From assembly GCF_003324185.1 (NCBI RefSeq), contig NZ_PXUP01000001.1:223408-287407 (forward strand): a stretch of 64,000 nt of DNA, in the 5' to 3' direction. The position numbers were made by a program, and so were the translations under genes. The notes below the pieces were generated by a model. The model ran no database searches and was not told where the DNA came from. It saw nothing but the letters and a program-made list of their open reading frames with translations. Source of the stretch: Faecalibacterium prausnitzii. GTDB taxonomy: Bacteria; Bacillota; Clostridia; Oscillospirales; Ruminococcaceae. Below, piece after piece: positions 7,692 through 17,265 of this stretch (position 1 is its first letter; the number at the start of each line of letters is the position of its first letter).

Positions 7692-8201
7692 AGAAAAGCA
7701 CTTCCTCTCTTTCGGCATGTTGGTTTCTGTTTCTCGGAGAGTCCTCTCTAGCTTTAGAGTACCATACCGCTTTATTTTTTTCAACTATCATCTTATTTTT
7801 TGTGCTCATTTACATTTTCTCGGTCTTGTACCAAAGAGCTGTCTGCTGTGTTTTTTGCCCCACCGGGGTCGGGGGTCCCACCTTGCATCCCTGCTTGTCA
7901 AACTTTTATCAAAATGTCGGTTTTCTCCCGTCCCGCCTTATTTTTCACAGTCTGCGTCCCTGCAGGGCTTCGGGAATTTACTTAATGTGGGAAAGCTTGT
8001 TTATGAAATTTGTTTCTTTTTTGCAAACAGAACCTTCCATTTATTGCTTTTGAAAAGCTTTTGTGTATAATGATAGACAGGAGAATTTGCATTGCATCGT
8101 TTTGTGCTGTCTCCCCCTTATGCGGTGTCCGTACCATAAATGGCGCTGCATCTCCTACACAGAGTTATGTAAGGATCAAACGAAAGTAGAGGTACGCAAA
8201 T
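7692..8201. other. 510-bp intergenic region, pckA leader
   Basis: No gene is supported here; the open frames are short, lack ribosome sites and have AT-rich, low-complexity content. The right part holds the pckA promoter and a leader of about 120 nt. CCCCACCGGGG (7860-7870) could form a small hairpin. No known riboswitch motif was recognised. Confidence 0.5.
8044..8071 (+). promoter_or_regulatory. Promoter of pckA
   Basis: TTGCTT at 8044-8049 and a consensus TATAAT at 8066-8071 are separated by 16 bp. Transcription would start near 8078, about 124 nt before ATG 8202. Confidence 0.6.
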
Positions 8202-9806
8202 ATGGCAAAGTTGGATCTTACCAAGTATGGCATCACCGGCACGACTGAAGTCGTGCACAACCCCTCCTACGAGCAGCTGTTCGCCGAGGAGACCAATCCC
8301 GAGCTGGAAGGCTACGAGAAGGGTCAGGTCAGCGAGCTGGGTGCTGTGAACGTGATGACCGGCATCTACACCGGCCGTTCTCCCAAGGACAAGTTCATCG
8401 TGATGGACGAGAACTCCAAGGACACCGTGTGGTGGACCAGCGATGAGTACAAGAACGACAACCACCCCGCTTCCCAGGAGGCTTGGAAGGCTGTCAAGGA
8501 GATCGCTCAGAAGGAGCTGTCCAACAAGCGCCTGTACGTCGTGGATGCTTTCTGCGGCGCCAACAAGGATACCCGCATGGCAGTGCGTTTCATCGTGGAA
8601 GTGGCCTGGCAGGCACACTTCGTTACCAATATGTTCATCCGTCCCACCGCTGAGGAGCTGGAGAACTTTGAGCCTGATTTCGTTGTTTACAACGCTTCCA
8701 AGGCTAAGGTCGAGAACTACAAGGAGCTGGGCCTGAACTCCGAGACTGCTGTGCTGTTCAACATCACCAGCAAGGAGCAGGTCATCGTCAACACCTGGTA
8801 CGGCGGCGAGATGAAGAAGGGTATGTTCTCCATGATGAACTACTTCCTGCCGCTGAAGGGCATTGCTTCCATGCACTGCTCTGCCAACACCGACAAGAAC
8901 GGCGAGAACACCGCCATCTTCTTCGGTCTGTCTGGCACCGGCAAGACCACCCTGTCCACCGACCCCAAGCGTCTGCTGATCGGTGATGACGAGCACGGCT
9001 GGGACGACAACGGCGTGTTCAACTTCGAGGGCGGCTGCTACGCTAAGGTCATCAACCTGGATAAGGAGTCCGAGCCCGATATCTACAACGCCATCAAGCG
9101 CAACGCTCTGCTGGAGAACGTCACTCTGGATGCCGAGGGTCACATCGACTTCGCTGACAAGTCTGTCACCGAGAACACCCGTGTGTCCTACCCCATCAAC
9201 CACATCCAGAACATCGTGCGTCCCGTTTCTTCTGCTCCCGCAGCTAAGAACGTGATCTTCCTGTCTGCTGACGCCTTCGGCGTTCTGCCCCCGGTCTCCA
9301 TCCTGACCCCGGAGCAGACCCAGTACTACTTCCTGTCCGGCTTTACCGCAAAGCTGGCAGGCACCGAGCGCGGCATCACCGAGCCCACCCCCACCTTCTC
9401 CGCTTGCTTCGGTCAGGCTTTCCTGGAGTTGCACCCCACCAAGTACGCTGAGGAGCTGGTCAAGAAGATGAAGGCCAGCGGCGCAAAGGCTTACCTGGTC
9501 AACACCGGCTGGAACGGCACCGGCAAGCGCATCTCCATCAAGGATACCCGCGGCATCATCGACGCGATCCTGAGCGGTGCTATCAACGAGGCTCCCACCA
9601 AGAAGATCCCCTACTTCGACTTTGAGGTTCCCACCGCTCTGCCCGGTGTTGACCCCGCCATCCTCGATCCCCGCGACACCTACGCAGATGCCGCTCAGTG
9701 GGAAGAGAAGGCAAAGGATCTGGCCGGCCGCTTCGTGAAGAACTTCGCCAAGTACGAGGGCAACGAGCACGGCAAGGCTCTGGTCTCCGCAGGCCCCCAG
9801 CTGTAA
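8202..9806 (+). CDS. pckA: Phosphoenolpyruvate carboxykinase (ATP)
   Basis: A 534-residue ATP-type PEP carboxykinase, which interconverts oxaloacetate plus ATP with PEP, CO2 and ADP in the cytoplasm; in fermenting anaerobes it often runs towards oxaloacetate. The substrate signature GRSPKDKF lies near residue 55, the kinase P-loop GLSGTGKTT at about 241-249, and the metal-binding IGDDEHGW follows. Length is normal for the family. AGAGG at 8188-8192 supports ATG 8202. Codon use is strongly biased to a few codons, as in highly expressed genes. It is monocistronic, with its own promoter and terminator. Confidence 0.97.
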   Translation: MAKLDLTKYGITGTTEVVHNPSYEQLFAEETNPELEGYEKGQVSELGAVNVMTGIYTGRSPKDKFIVMDENSKDTVWWTSDEYKNDNHPASQEAWKAVKEIAQKELSNKRLYVVDAFCGANKDTRMAVRFIVEVAWQAHFVTNMFIRPTAEELENFEPDFVVYNASKAKVENYKELGLNSETAVLFNITSKEQVIVNTWYGGEMKKGMFSMMNYFLPLKGIASMHCSANTDKNGENTAIFFGLSGTGKTTLSTDPKRLLIGDDEHGWDDNGVFNFEGGCYAKVINLDKESEPDIYNAIKRNALLENVTLDAEGHIDFADKSVTENTRVSYPINHIQNIVRPVSSAPAAKNVIFLSADAFGVLPPVSILTPEQTQYYFLSGFTAKLAGTERGITEPTPTFSACFGQAFLELHPTKYAEELVKKMKASGAKAYLVNTGWNGTGKRISIKDTRGIIDAILSGAINEAPTKKIPYFDFEVPTALPGVDPAILDPRDTYADAAQWEEKAKDLAGRFVKNFAKYEGNEHGKALVSAGPQL

Positions 9807-9845
9807 GCTGAATCCCGCATTTTTCTTCTGAACTCCATATAAAAT

Positions 9846-9890
9846 AAGCGCCCGCCCCGTGGTTCTGCTCGAACCATAGGGCGGGCGCTT
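9846..9890 (+). terminator. Terminator of pckA
   Basis: AAGCGCCCGCCC (9846-9857) pairs perfectly with GGGCGGGCGCTT (9879-9890); inside, GGTTC and GAACC extend the stem around a TGCTC loop. Confidence 0.85.
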
Positions 9891-9925
9891 TGCTGTTTGC
9901 CTTTGTGTCCTTCCCCATGAAAAAA

Positions 9926-9961
9926 GGTACAGCGGAACGCCCGCAGGTGTTCCGCTGTACC
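9926..9961 (-). terminator. Terminator of trxA, C(UGCG)G loop
   Basis: GGTACAGCGGAAC (9926-9938) pairs perfectly with GTTCCGCTGTACC (9949-9961). On the minus strand the apex reads CCTGCGGG and the stem is followed by six T residues. It is one of the UNCG-loop terminators described in the findings. Confidence 0.9.
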
Positions 9962-9978
9962 ACATTCAAAACAATAAT

Positions 9979-10287
9979 TCAGCCCAGCAGCTCCAGCACA
10001 CCGGCCTTGGGGCGGGCGCCCACAGCCTGACGCACCAGCTTGCCCTGCTCGAATACCAGCAGGGTGGGGATGCTCATTACCCCGAACTGCGCCGCCAGAT
10101 CCGGCTGCTCGTCCACGTTCACCTTGCCCACCTTTACATCGGTGCGCTCTTCGGCTACTTCGTCCACCACGGGGCTCAGCATCCGGCAGGGACCGCACCA
10201 GCTGGCCCAGAAGTCCAGCAGTACGGGCTTTTCGCTGTGGAGCACTTCCTGTGCAAAGTTTTCCTTGGTAATGTTGATGACTGCCAT
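9979..10287 (-). CDS. trxA: Thioredoxin
   Basis: A 102-residue cytoplasmic thioredoxin with the redox motif WCGPC in FWASWCGPCRML near residue 30 and the cis-proline segment SIPTLLVF near 75. It reduces disulfides in client proteins and is itself reduced by thioredoxin reductase, which is not in this window. GGAGGGAAAAAAT precedes ATG 10287. It is followed by a perfect terminator, so it is probably a single-gene transcript. Confidence 0.96.
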   Translation of the reverse strand: MAVINITKENFAQEVLHSEKPVLLDFWASWCGPCRMLSPVVDEVAEERTDVKVGKVNVDEQPDLAAQFGVMSIPTLLVFEQGKLVRQAVGARPKAGVLELLG

Positions 10288-10387
10288 ATTTTTTCCCTCC
10301 TGAATGGGTGTTGTGTTTTACTGACACCATCAGTATACCCCATACGCCGCCCGCTTTTCCGTGACCGGGTCACGCAGGCGCAAAAAA

Positions 10388-10421
10388 GCCCGGAGCAGGA
10401 AGAAAAAAGACTGCTCCGGGC
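10388..10421 (-). terminator. Terminator of the FMN/FAD reductase gene
   Basis: GCCCGGAGCAG (10388-10398) pairs perfectly with CTGCTCCGGGC (10411-10421); on the minus strand a run of six T follows. The loop is purine-rich. Confidence 0.85.
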
Positions 10422-10454
10422 GGGGGATGGTTCAGTTATTGTGCGGTGGGCTTA

Positions 10455-12506
10455 TCAAACACCGGCCACGCAGTTCTTGCCTGCAATGTAGCCGTAGTAG
10501 ACGCACAGGCTGTGGCTGACGCCGCGCATGCAGATGGGGTACTCCACCGCATAGCGGCTGCCCTGCACGTTGCCGCAGACATACAGGCCCTTGATGATGT
10601 CGCGCTTGGGGCTGGCGGGGTCTTCCTCGGTGAAGGTGTGGCAGTTCTCGTCGCTCTCCAGACCGCCCGCGCAGACCAGCATGGCAGTAGTGCCCCACTG
10701 GCAGGCGTAGTACGGGGGATTTTCCAGTGCGAACATCCGGCTTGCGGGCTTGCCGAAGTCGTCATCGGAGCCGGCCTTGGCCAGCTCGTTGTAGCGCCGG
10801 ATAGAGGCCAGTGCGGTGTCCAGTGCCTCGCCCTCGTAGCCGCACTGGGTCAGCAGCTCCTCCAGCGTGTCGGCCTTGAACTGGTAAGCCTCGGCCTTGG
10901 CGCTGATCTTGGTGTACTGACGGTCCGTGTAGTTGGGGTTGGACTCATCCTCGTCCTCCGGGATGATATAGCACAGGCCGCCGTGGTTGGCCGGCATATA
11001 GGGGATCTGCTCGCCCCACTTGGCGTCGTACAGCTGGAAGGAAGTGCACTCCGGCTGCAGCTCGATCTGGTTTTCCAGCTGCTGGCCGGGGATGCACTCG
11101 TTCATAAAGCGCTCGCCGCGCTTGTTGAGCTGCAGGAAGGGGGTAATGCCCATACCGCTGCCCATGTGGTGGGTTATAGGTGCGTGGTGATCCTGCACCT
11201 TTGCGCCGATCCATGCGCCCATGCGCAGGCCGTCGCCGGTCTCCACAGAGTTGCCCTCCACGTCTACGCCCAGCATACCCATGGCACCCATGTTCATGAT
11301 CTGCTTCTCCACCACCTCGGGGGCAAAGTGCTTCATGATCTTCTCATCGCCGGAGTTGTCACCGGTGGCAAGGATCACGCCCTTGGCAGCGTTGAGCTGG
11401 ATGTACTTATTGCCGTTCTGTGCATCGCGGATGATCACGCCGGTCACGCGGCCGTCGCCGTCCTTGAGCAGCTTGGTGCCAAAGCAGCCGTAGAAGGTCT
11501 TGGCACCGGCCTCGATGGCCTTGTTCAGGTTGGCTTCCACCACAAAGCCTTGCTGATCCTTGCGGGAGGAGCGGAATTCCATGCTGGAGGGGAAGGTGGG
11601 GAACTCTTCGTTGCGGTAGTCGTAGTGCTCGGGCTGCGGCCATGCCAGCGGCACCAGAATGCCCTTGTCGAACTGCTCCTGCGTGACCACCTGACGGGTG
11701 GTGTCGCAGATGGTCAGCTCAGGATAAGCCTCGATGAACCAATCCATGACCTCGTGTGCATGGCTGGCCCACTTTTTCAGGATGGGGCGCTTGTTGCGGA
11801 AGGTGCACTCGCGCATCAGGCGGTCGACCACCACATCCTCGTCCACAATGTTCTCGCGGCCCCAGCGCTTGTTCAGGCTGCCGTTCAGCAGAGCGTACTC
11901 GCCGCTGCGGCAGTTGAAGGAGGCGCTCTTCTCCACAATAGCGACCTTTGCGCCCTCCTCGGCGGCGGCGCGGGCAGCGCAGATGCCGGACAGACCGGCA
12001 CCGATGACGACCACATCAAAGTCCTGCGTCTCGGAAGCCTGCACATCCGGCTCCTCACCCAGCCAGTCCTCGCCGGAATCAGCAGTCTGCTCTGCGGCAG
12101 GGGTCTCGGTCTTTACGCCCATGGCCTGCTCGATGCAGCTGGCGGCAGCTTTCTTGACGGCGTTGGTGGTGACGGTAGCGCCGGAGATGTTGTCGATTTC
12201 GGCATTCTGTGCTTCCATCAGCGCCTCCTGCAGGGTGGGGGCAGCCACGCCGCCGATGCTCTCGGTCTCGTTGGAGGTATCCACCACCACATCGGTGATA
12301 GCAGTGGCGCTGAAGGTCATGGTCACCTTCACCTCGCCGATGCCGGTAGCAGTGCCGGTGTAGGTGCCGGGGGTGTAGATAGCGTCTGCTACGCTGCCGG
12401 AAGAAGCGCTGCTGCCGTTGCAGGCAGCCAGAGCGCCTGCGGTGACGCCGCTCATGGCGGCGGCAGCGGCAACCTTCAGAAAGCCCTTACGAGAGATCTT
12501 TTCCAT
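10455..12506 (-). CDS. Secreted FMN/FAD reductase, fumarate/urocanate reductase-like lipoprotein
   Basis: A 683-residue extracytoplasmic flavoprotein. MEKISRKGFLKVAAAAA begins a Tat-like (single Arg-Lys) or Sec signal with a lipobox LAAC at Cys29. An FMN_bind domain follows with SGAT at 108-111, whose Thr normally carries covalent FMN added by ApbE. Then comes an FAD_binding_2 domain starting DFDVVVIGAGLSG near 162. The family includes fumarate, urocanate and cinnamate-type reductases that use an outside electron acceptor; the substrate here is not readable. ATG 12506 has AAAAAAGGAG. It is divergent from a LysR gene 193 bp away, its likely regulator. Confidence 0.87.
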   Translation of the reverse strand: MEKISRKGFLKVAAAAAMSGVTAGALAACNGSSASSGSVADAIYTPGTYTGTATGIGEVKVTMTFSATAITDVVVDTSNETESIGGVAAPTLQEALMEAQNAEIDNISGATVTTNAVKKAAASCIEQAMGVKTETPAAEQTADSGEDWLGEEPDVQASETQDFDVVVIGAGLSGICAARAAAEEGAKVAIVEKSASFNCRSGEYALLNGSLNKRWGRENIVDEDVVVDRLMRECTFRNKRPILKKWASHAHEVMDWFIEAYPELTICDTTRQVVTQEQFDKGILVPLAWPQPEHYDYRNEEFPTFPSSMEFRSSRKDQQGFVVEANLNKAIEAGAKTFYGCFGTKLLKDGDGRVTGVIIRDAQNGNKYIQLNAAKGVILATGDNSGDEKIMKHFAPEVVEKQIMNMGAMGMLGVDVEGNSVETGDGLRMGAWIGAKVQDHHAPITHHMGSGMGITPFLQLNKRGERFMNECIPGQQLENQIELQPECTSFQLYDAKWGEQIPYMPANHGGLCYIIPEDEDESNPNYTDRQYTKISAKAEAYQFKADTLEELLTQCGYEGEALDTALASIRRYNELAKAGSDDDFGKPASRMFALENPPYYACQWGTTAMLVCAGGLESDENCHTFTEEDPASPKRDIIKGLYVCGNVQGSRYAVEYPICMRGVSHSLCVYYGYIAGKNCVAGV

Positions 12507-12699
12507 CTTGTTTCTCCTTTTTTGTGTTCCTTCTTTTTTCGTGTGTGCGGGATTTTTTGTCCCTGTCCTCAGATAGTATAAAATATAACGAACCAAAAGA
12601 GAAACAAAAGATTTTTGCAAGCGTGATAAAAAACGTTTATAACTCCGGCGTTCTATGGTATACTGATGATATAAATCAGAGAAAGGAGAAGCCCCAGCC

Positions 12700-13587
12700 A
12701 TGAACGACCATCAGCTGCTGTGTTTTTTGACCGTGCAGCGCATACTGAACTTTACCGCCGCCGCAAAGGAGCTGTACTGCACCCAACCCGCACTCAGCTA
12801 CCAGATCCGCAGTCTGGAAAAAGAGCTGGATCTGACGCTGTTCGAGCGCAGCACCACCCGTGTGGTGCTGACGGCGGCAGGCCGCGCCTTTGTGCCTCAC
12901 GCAGAGCAGCTGTACCGGGGCATCCTGAACGCCCGCACCGCGCTGAAGGGCTTTTCTGCCGGGCACACCCTCACCCTGCGCCTGCCGCCGGTGCTGCTGC
13001 AGCACGACCCCATCTACCCGGTGCTGATGGAGCGGCTGCACACCGTGCTGCCCGGGCACGAGTTCCGGGTGGACACCGCCCCGCCGCGGATGAACGCCCA
13101 TCTGATGCTCTGCACCGAGGCGGACGCCGCCGTGGTCCTGCCCTTCGGGTCGGCGCAGCCGGAGGTGGAGCGTACCCCCATCATGCACAACACCTTTTAT
13201 CTGGCGCTCGCGCCGGAACATCCGCTTTACCCCCGCGAGAGCCTGCAGCTGGCAGACCTTGCAGGACAGCGGGTGTACTACGAGCCGCTGTATCAGGAGA
13301 TTGTGGACTATGCAGGCGTCCAGCCCGGAATGCCGTTTTCCACCATGGAATGGCGCAGCGTGGAAAACTACGCCCATGTCTACACCGAGCTGCTGGCCGG
13401 GCGCGGGATGTTTTTGTTCCCCATGCGATACTCTGCCTACCCGGCAGCGTGGTACCGGCAGGTATGGCTGCCCCTGCCGGACACCGTTCTGCTGACCTTG
13501 CGGGACGATCCCCGCCCGGAGATTGCCACCCTGCGCCGGGTGTTCACCGAGGTTTACGGAGAGAGGATAAAAGCATTGATCCCATAA
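12700..13587 (+). CDS. LysR-family transcriptional regulator
   Basis: A 295-residue LysR protein. The N-terminal winged HTH (NDHQLLCFLTVQRILNFTAA to RSLEKELDLTLFERS, residues 2-50) is typical; the rest is the substrate-sensing domain. Divergent placement from the FMN/FAD reductase suggests that it senses that enzyme's substrate and controls the shared 193-bp intergenic region. AAAGGAG precedes ATG 12700. A TATACT -10-like box lies at 12659-12664, without a good -35. A terminator follows immediately. Confidence 0.9.
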   Translation: MNDHQLLCFLTVQRILNFTAAAKELYCTQPALSYQIRSLEKELDLTLFERSTTRVVLTAAGRAFVPHAEQLYRGILNARTALKGFSAGHTLTLRLPPVLLQHDPIYPVLMERLHTVLPGHEFRVDTAPPRMNAHLMLCTEADAAVVLPFGSAQPEVERTPIMHNTFYLALAPEHPLYPRESLQLADLAGQRVYYEPLYQEIVDYAGVQPGMPFSTMEWRSVENYAHVYTELLAGRGMFLFPMRYSAYPAAWYRQVWLPLPDTVLLTLRDDPRPEIATLRRVFTEVYGERIKALIP

Positions 13588-13619
13588 AAAACGGAACGTC
13601 TGCAGCCGTTCCGTTTTTT
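13586..13619 (+). terminator. Terminator of the LysR gene
   Basis: AACGGAACG (13590-13598) pairs with CGTTCCGTT (13607-13615), with A residues before and a T run after. The loop TCTGCAGC is close to, but not, the C(UGCG)G type. Confidence 0.85.
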
Positions 13620-13645
13620 ATCTCTCCCAGTTTTTTCTGGACACA

Positions 13646-13681
13646 AAACAGCCGCTCCGGGCGCACCCGGAGCGGCTGTTT
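13646..13681. terminator. Bidirectional terminator between LysR and gntP
   Basis: AAACAGCCGCTCCGGG (13646-13661) and CCCGGAGCGGCTGTTT (13666-13681) form a perfect 16-bp stem flanked by A on one side and T on the other, suited to the minus-strand gntP transcript and as a backup for the LysR transcript. Confidence 0.85.
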
Positions 13682-13757
13682 TTGAAGGAGGTAACGAGGT
13701 AAATGAATAAGGAGATCTCCCAACGCTTATCCCGGGGTGCAGGCCCCGGACAGGCGC

Positions 13758-15113
13758 TCAGGCAAAGAAGGAGATGATGAGGGCTACCAGGAAGCCCACG
13801 CCGCCGACCAGCGTTTCCATGATGGTCCAGGTCTTGAGGGTGGTCTTTTCGTCCATACCCACAAGGCTCTTCACCAGCCAGAAGCCGGAGTCGTTGAAGT
13901 GGGAGCAGACGGTGGAGCCGCCTGCAATGGCAGCGGTGACACAGGCAAGGTACAGCGGGCTCAGCGCGCTGAGGCCGGGCATGGCGGAGATGATGCCTGC
14001 TGCCATGGTCATAGCCACGGTAGCGGAACCCACCGAGATGCGCACCAGAGCAGCCACGATGAAGGCTACCAGAACCAGCGGCAGGCTGGCGTTTGCCACG
14101 GCGTTGCCGATGACATCGCCCAGACCGGAGTTCTGCAGCATATAGCGCAGCACGCCGCCGCAGGCAGTGACCAGCAGGATCATACCGGTGGGCTCCAGAG
14201 ACTTGGTCATGATCTTTTCCAGCTGGGCGTTAGTGTAGCCGTGGCGGGTGCCCAGCAGGTACATAGCAGCGATGGTAGCCAGCAGCAGCGCCATGAAGGG
14301 CTCGCCGAGGAAGGCCAGAACGGGCTGGATGCCTGCCAGTGCGGGCACTACCTTTGCCACGGAGTTTGCGATGATGAGCAGCAGCGGGATCATGATGATG
14401 CCCACGATGGTGCCAAACTTGGGCAGCTTGCTCTCGTCAATGTCTGCCTGCTGTGCAACGTGCTCGGGGACTTCAACCATGTACTTTTTGCCGCAGATGC
14501 TGCCCCAGATGGGACCGGCGGCGATCATGGCAAAGATGCCGCAGAAGATGCCGACGAGGATGACCCAGCCAAGGTCAACGCCCAGCATGGTAGCCACCAG
14601 AACGGGACCCGGCGTGGGCGGGATGAAGGCGTGGCCGACCGCCAGACCGGCCAGCAGGGGGATGACGTAGTACAGTACGGAGCGCTTGGTGCGCTTTGCC
14701 AGAGAGAAGGCCAGCGGAATGAGGATGATAAGTCCTGCATCAAAGAACACCGGCATGGCCACCACCAGACCCGTGATGCCCAGTGCCCACGCGGCCTTTT
14801 CGTCACCGAACTTCCGCACCATGGTCACAGCCAAGGTCTGTGCGCCGCCGGATTCTTCCAGAATGGCGCCGAACATGGAGCCCAGACCCACCAGAAGAGC
14901 GATGCCCTTTAAGGTGTTGCCGATGCCCTCGTTCACCGAGCCGATGATGTCGGACAGAGGCATACCGGCCATCAGGCCGATGCCCACCGCACCGATCAGG
15001 ATGGAGATCATGGCGTGTACCTTGAACTTGATAATGAGAATGAGCAATAGGATCAGGCCTGCCACGGCAGCAAAAACCAGCCGTGCCGCATCGGGTGTTG
15101 CAACTGCTGTCAT
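13758..15113 (-). CDS. gntP: Gluconate/sugar-acid permease, GntP family
   Basis: A 451-residue membrane transporter of the GntP family, with about 12 or more hydrophobic segments from AARLVFAAVAGLILLLILII to a hydrophobic C-terminus. Conserved family stretches such as FIPPTPGPVLVA and GGSTVCSHFNDSGFWLV are present. It probably imports gluconate or a related aldonate with protons. CGGAGGAAA precedes ATG 15113. It lies 98 bp downstream of a sugar-acid dehydratase on the same strand, so both likely act in one catabolic route. Confidence 0.9.
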   Translation of the reverse strand: MTAVATPDAARLVFAAVAGLILLLILIIKFKVHAMISILIGAVGIGLMAGMPLSDIIGSVNEGIGNTLKGIALLVGLGSMFGAILEESGGAQTLAVTMVRKFGDEKAAWALGITGLVVAMPVFFDAGLIILIPLAFSLAKRTKRSVLYYVIPLLAGLAVGHAFIPPTPGPVLVATMLGVDLGWVILVGIFCGIFAMIAAGPIWGSICGKKYMVEVPEHVAQQADIDESKLPKFGTIVGIIMIPLLLIIANSVAKVVPALAGIQPVLAFLGEPFMALLLATIAAMYLLGTRHGYTNAQLEKIMTKSLEPTGMILLVTACGGVLRYMLQNSGLGDVIGNAVANASLPLVLVAFIVAALVRISVGSATVAMTMAAGIISAMPGLSALSPLYLACVTAAIAGGSTVCSHFNDSGFWLVKSLVGMDEKTTLKTWTIMETLVGGVGFLVALIISFFA

Positions 15114-15211
15114 AGAAATTTCCTCCGTTTCGTGATTTTTGGTTGCACTTATCCAAGCCGTCCGGCAAAACCCGCCGGACAGTTTACTTTCTGTTGTTTA
15201 TGCGGAGTAGT

Positions 15212-16999
15212 TTACTCCATGTATGCACCCTTCATGGGGCTGACGGCGTGCTGAGAGTAGAGTTTCAGCAGACCCTTGGTGTACTTGGGAGCCTTGGGCT
15301 TCCAATTGGCGCGGCGCTCGGCAAGGATGGCGTCCATCTCTTCGGGGGTCTTGGGCTCGCCCTTCACGCCCACGATGGCCAGCTTGCGGTTATGCACGTC
15401 GATCTGGATCAGGTCGTCCGGCTCTACCAGTGCGATGGGGCCGCCCACGGCAGCCTCCGGGCTGACATGGCCGATGACCGGGCCGCGGCTTGCGCCGGAG
15501 AAGCGTCCGTCGGTGATCAGGGCTACGCTGGAAGCCAGCTTCGGGTCGGCGCAGATGGCCTCGCCGGTGTAGAACATCTCGGGCATACCGCTGCCGCGCG
15601 GGCCCTCATACCGGATGAAGATGGCGTCGCCGGGCTTCACCTCGCCGTGCAGCACAGCGGAGATGCACGCCTCCTCGCTGTCGTAGGGCTTGGCGCGCAG
15701 GGTAGCTTCAAACATATTCTTGGGGCAGGCGGTGTGCTTGATGACGCAGCCCTCCGGGGCAAGGTTGCCCTTCAGGATGGCGATGCTGCCGTCGGTGCCC
15801 TTGGCGTTGTCAAAGCTGTGGATGATGTCCTCGCGGCTGACCGGGCGGGCAAAACCGGCGGTCTTTTCCGCCAGAATGGCGTCGCAGTGCTGGTAGAAGC
15901 CGTTCTTCTTTAGCTCCTCCAGATTCTCGCCCAGCGTCTTGCCGGTGACGGTCATCACATCCAGATGCAGCATGGACTTGATCTCCTCCATCACCCGGGG
16001 CACGCCGCCTGCGTAGTAGAAGTACTGTGCGGGCCAATCGCCGGAGGGGCGGATGTTCAGCAGGTAGTGTGCGCCGCGATGCATCCGGTCAAAGGTGTCG
16101 GCGTCGATCTCAATGCCGAACTCATGCGCGATGGCGGGCAGGTGCATGGTGGCGTTGGTGGAGCCGGAGATGGCGGCGTGCACCATGATGGCGTTCTCAA
16201 AGCTCTTCTTGGTCACGATATCCTTGGCGGTGATGCCCTTCTTGACCAGCTCCATCAGCTGCTTGCCGGCATCGTAGGCGGCCTGCTTCAGCTCCGGGGC
16301 GGTGGCGGGCATCAGGGCGGTGCCCGGCAGCATCAGGCCCAGTGCCTCGGCCATGATCTGCATGGTGGAGGCGGTGCCCATAAAGGAGCAGGCACCGCAG
16401 CTGGGGCAGGCGTTGTGTTTGTAGTAATCCAGCTGGCTGTTGGGGATGACGCCGGTCTTTTCCCATGCGTCGAACTTGCCGATCTGCTCCAGCGTCAGCA
16501 ACTCGTTGATGGCGCAGGCGGGGTCGTTGACCACATACTCCTTGGGCAGGGTGTGGGCTTCCATGACGCCGCCGGTGACCACGATGGCGCTCATGTCCTT
16601 CAAACGGCCGATGCTCATGAGCATGGCGGGCACGGACTTGTCGCAGCTGGCGATGAACACACCGCCGTCATAGACGCTGGCGTTGGCCTGTGCTTCCACC
16701 AGATTCACAATGGCGTCACGGTGGGGCAGCGAGTAGTTGATGCCGTCATGACCCTGTGCGATGCCATCGCACATATCGGTGGCAAAGTAGCGGGCAGCCT
16801 TGCCGCCGTTGTCGTTGACCGCCTGCACAGCCTCCTTGACGAACTGATCCAGATGGGCGCTGCCGGGGTGGCTGTCGCCGAAGGTGCTCTCCACCATGAT
16901 CTGGGGCTTGGAAAGGTCCTCGACCTTCCAGCCCATACCCATTTTCAGGGGGTCGTTCTCGGGTGCTAAAGTGCGGACTTCCTGTGAACGCAACTCCAT
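15212..16999 (-). CDS. IlvD/Edd-family dehydratase, probably for sugar acids
   Basis: A 595-residue Fe-S dehydratase. The cluster-binding cysteines appear in DMCDGIAQGHDG, in SCDKSVPA and in ACPSCGACSFMGT; the C-terminal TDGRFSGASRG is intact. The family includes IlvD, Edd, and arabinonate, xylonate and galactonate dehydratases. The GntP permease next to it and the FadR-type regulator upstream argue for an aldonate rather than the branched-chain pathway, giving a 2-keto-3-deoxy acid. No KDG kinase or KDPG aldolase gene is nearby. ATG 16999 was chosen from GGAGG with 8-nt spacing; ATG 17005 is too close. Confidence 0.82.
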   Translation of the reverse strand: MELRSQEVRTLAPENDPLKMGMGWKVEDLSKPQIMVESTFGDSHPGSAHLDQFVKEAVQAVNDNGGKAARYFATDMCDGIAQGHDGINYSLPHRDAIVNLVEAQANASVYDGGVFIASCDKSVPAMLMSIGRLKDMSAIVVTGGVMEAHTLPKEYVVNDPACAINELLTLEQIGKFDAWEKTGVIPNSQLDYYKHNACPSCGACSFMGTASTMQIMAEALGLMLPGTALMPATAPELKQAAYDAGKQLMELVKKGITAKDIVTKKSFENAIMVHAAISGSTNATMHLPAIAHEFGIEIDADTFDRMHRGAHYLLNIRPSGDWPAQYFYYAGGVPRVMEEIKSMLHLDVMTVTGKTLGENLEELKKNGFYQHCDAILAEKTAGFARPVSREDIIHSFDNAKGTDGSIAILKGNLAPEGCVIKHTACPKNMFEATLRAKPYDSEEACISAVLHGEVKPGDAIFIRYEGPRGSGMPEMFYTGEAICADPKLASSVALITDGRFSGASRGPVIGHVSPEAAVGGPIALVEPDDLIQIDVHNRKLAIVGVKGEPKTPEEMDAILAERRANWKPKAPKYTKGLLKLYSQHAVSPMKGAYME

Positions 17000-17061
17000 A
17001 TTCATTACCTCCAAATACTGCTTGCTTCCGTCCTTTTTCTGCGGGACCTTTTTGTGGCTTT

Positions 17062-17090
17062 ATTGTAAATCCGCAGACGTCTCTTTGCAA
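17062..17090 (-). promoter_or_regulatory. Promoter of the dehydratase-gntP operon
   Basis: On the minus strand TTGCAA (17090-17085) and TACAAT (17067-17062) are separated by exactly 17 bp, about 65 nt before ATG 16999. The FadR-type regulator encoded upstream may bind around it; no clear operator palindrome was identified. Confidence 0.65.
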
Positions 17091-17265
17091 GTTGTCACGG
17101 GTATGTCCTACTTTTTGTGCAAAAACTCTGGGATACATCATGCACACTGCCCAAATCCGGGCGAATTTTGCCCAAAATCGGCCGTCAAAGCTGCTTTTGG
17201 CAAAAACGCGGGAGAAAAATCATCTGATGACTTTGGGAGGGACTCTCTCAGTCAAAGCCTTTCCG

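Noticed and set aside
7802..8053. Short plus-strand frames upstream of pckA
   Set aside because: No ribosome site, unusual composition and overlap with the pckA promoter region.
8118..9965. 615-codon open frame opposite pckA
   Set aside because: It is the antisense shadow of a highly biased GC-rich gene; no RBS, low-complexity Val/Leu/Gly/His composition and no family likeness.
10446..12581. 711-codon open frame opposite the FMN/FAD reductase gene
   Set aside because: The same shadow effect; the minus-strand protein has clear FMN and FAD motifs and this frame has none.
13737..14912. 391-codon frame opposite gntP, rich in His, Gln and Asp
   Set aside because: Shadow of a membrane-protein gene; composition mirrors hydrophobic codons.
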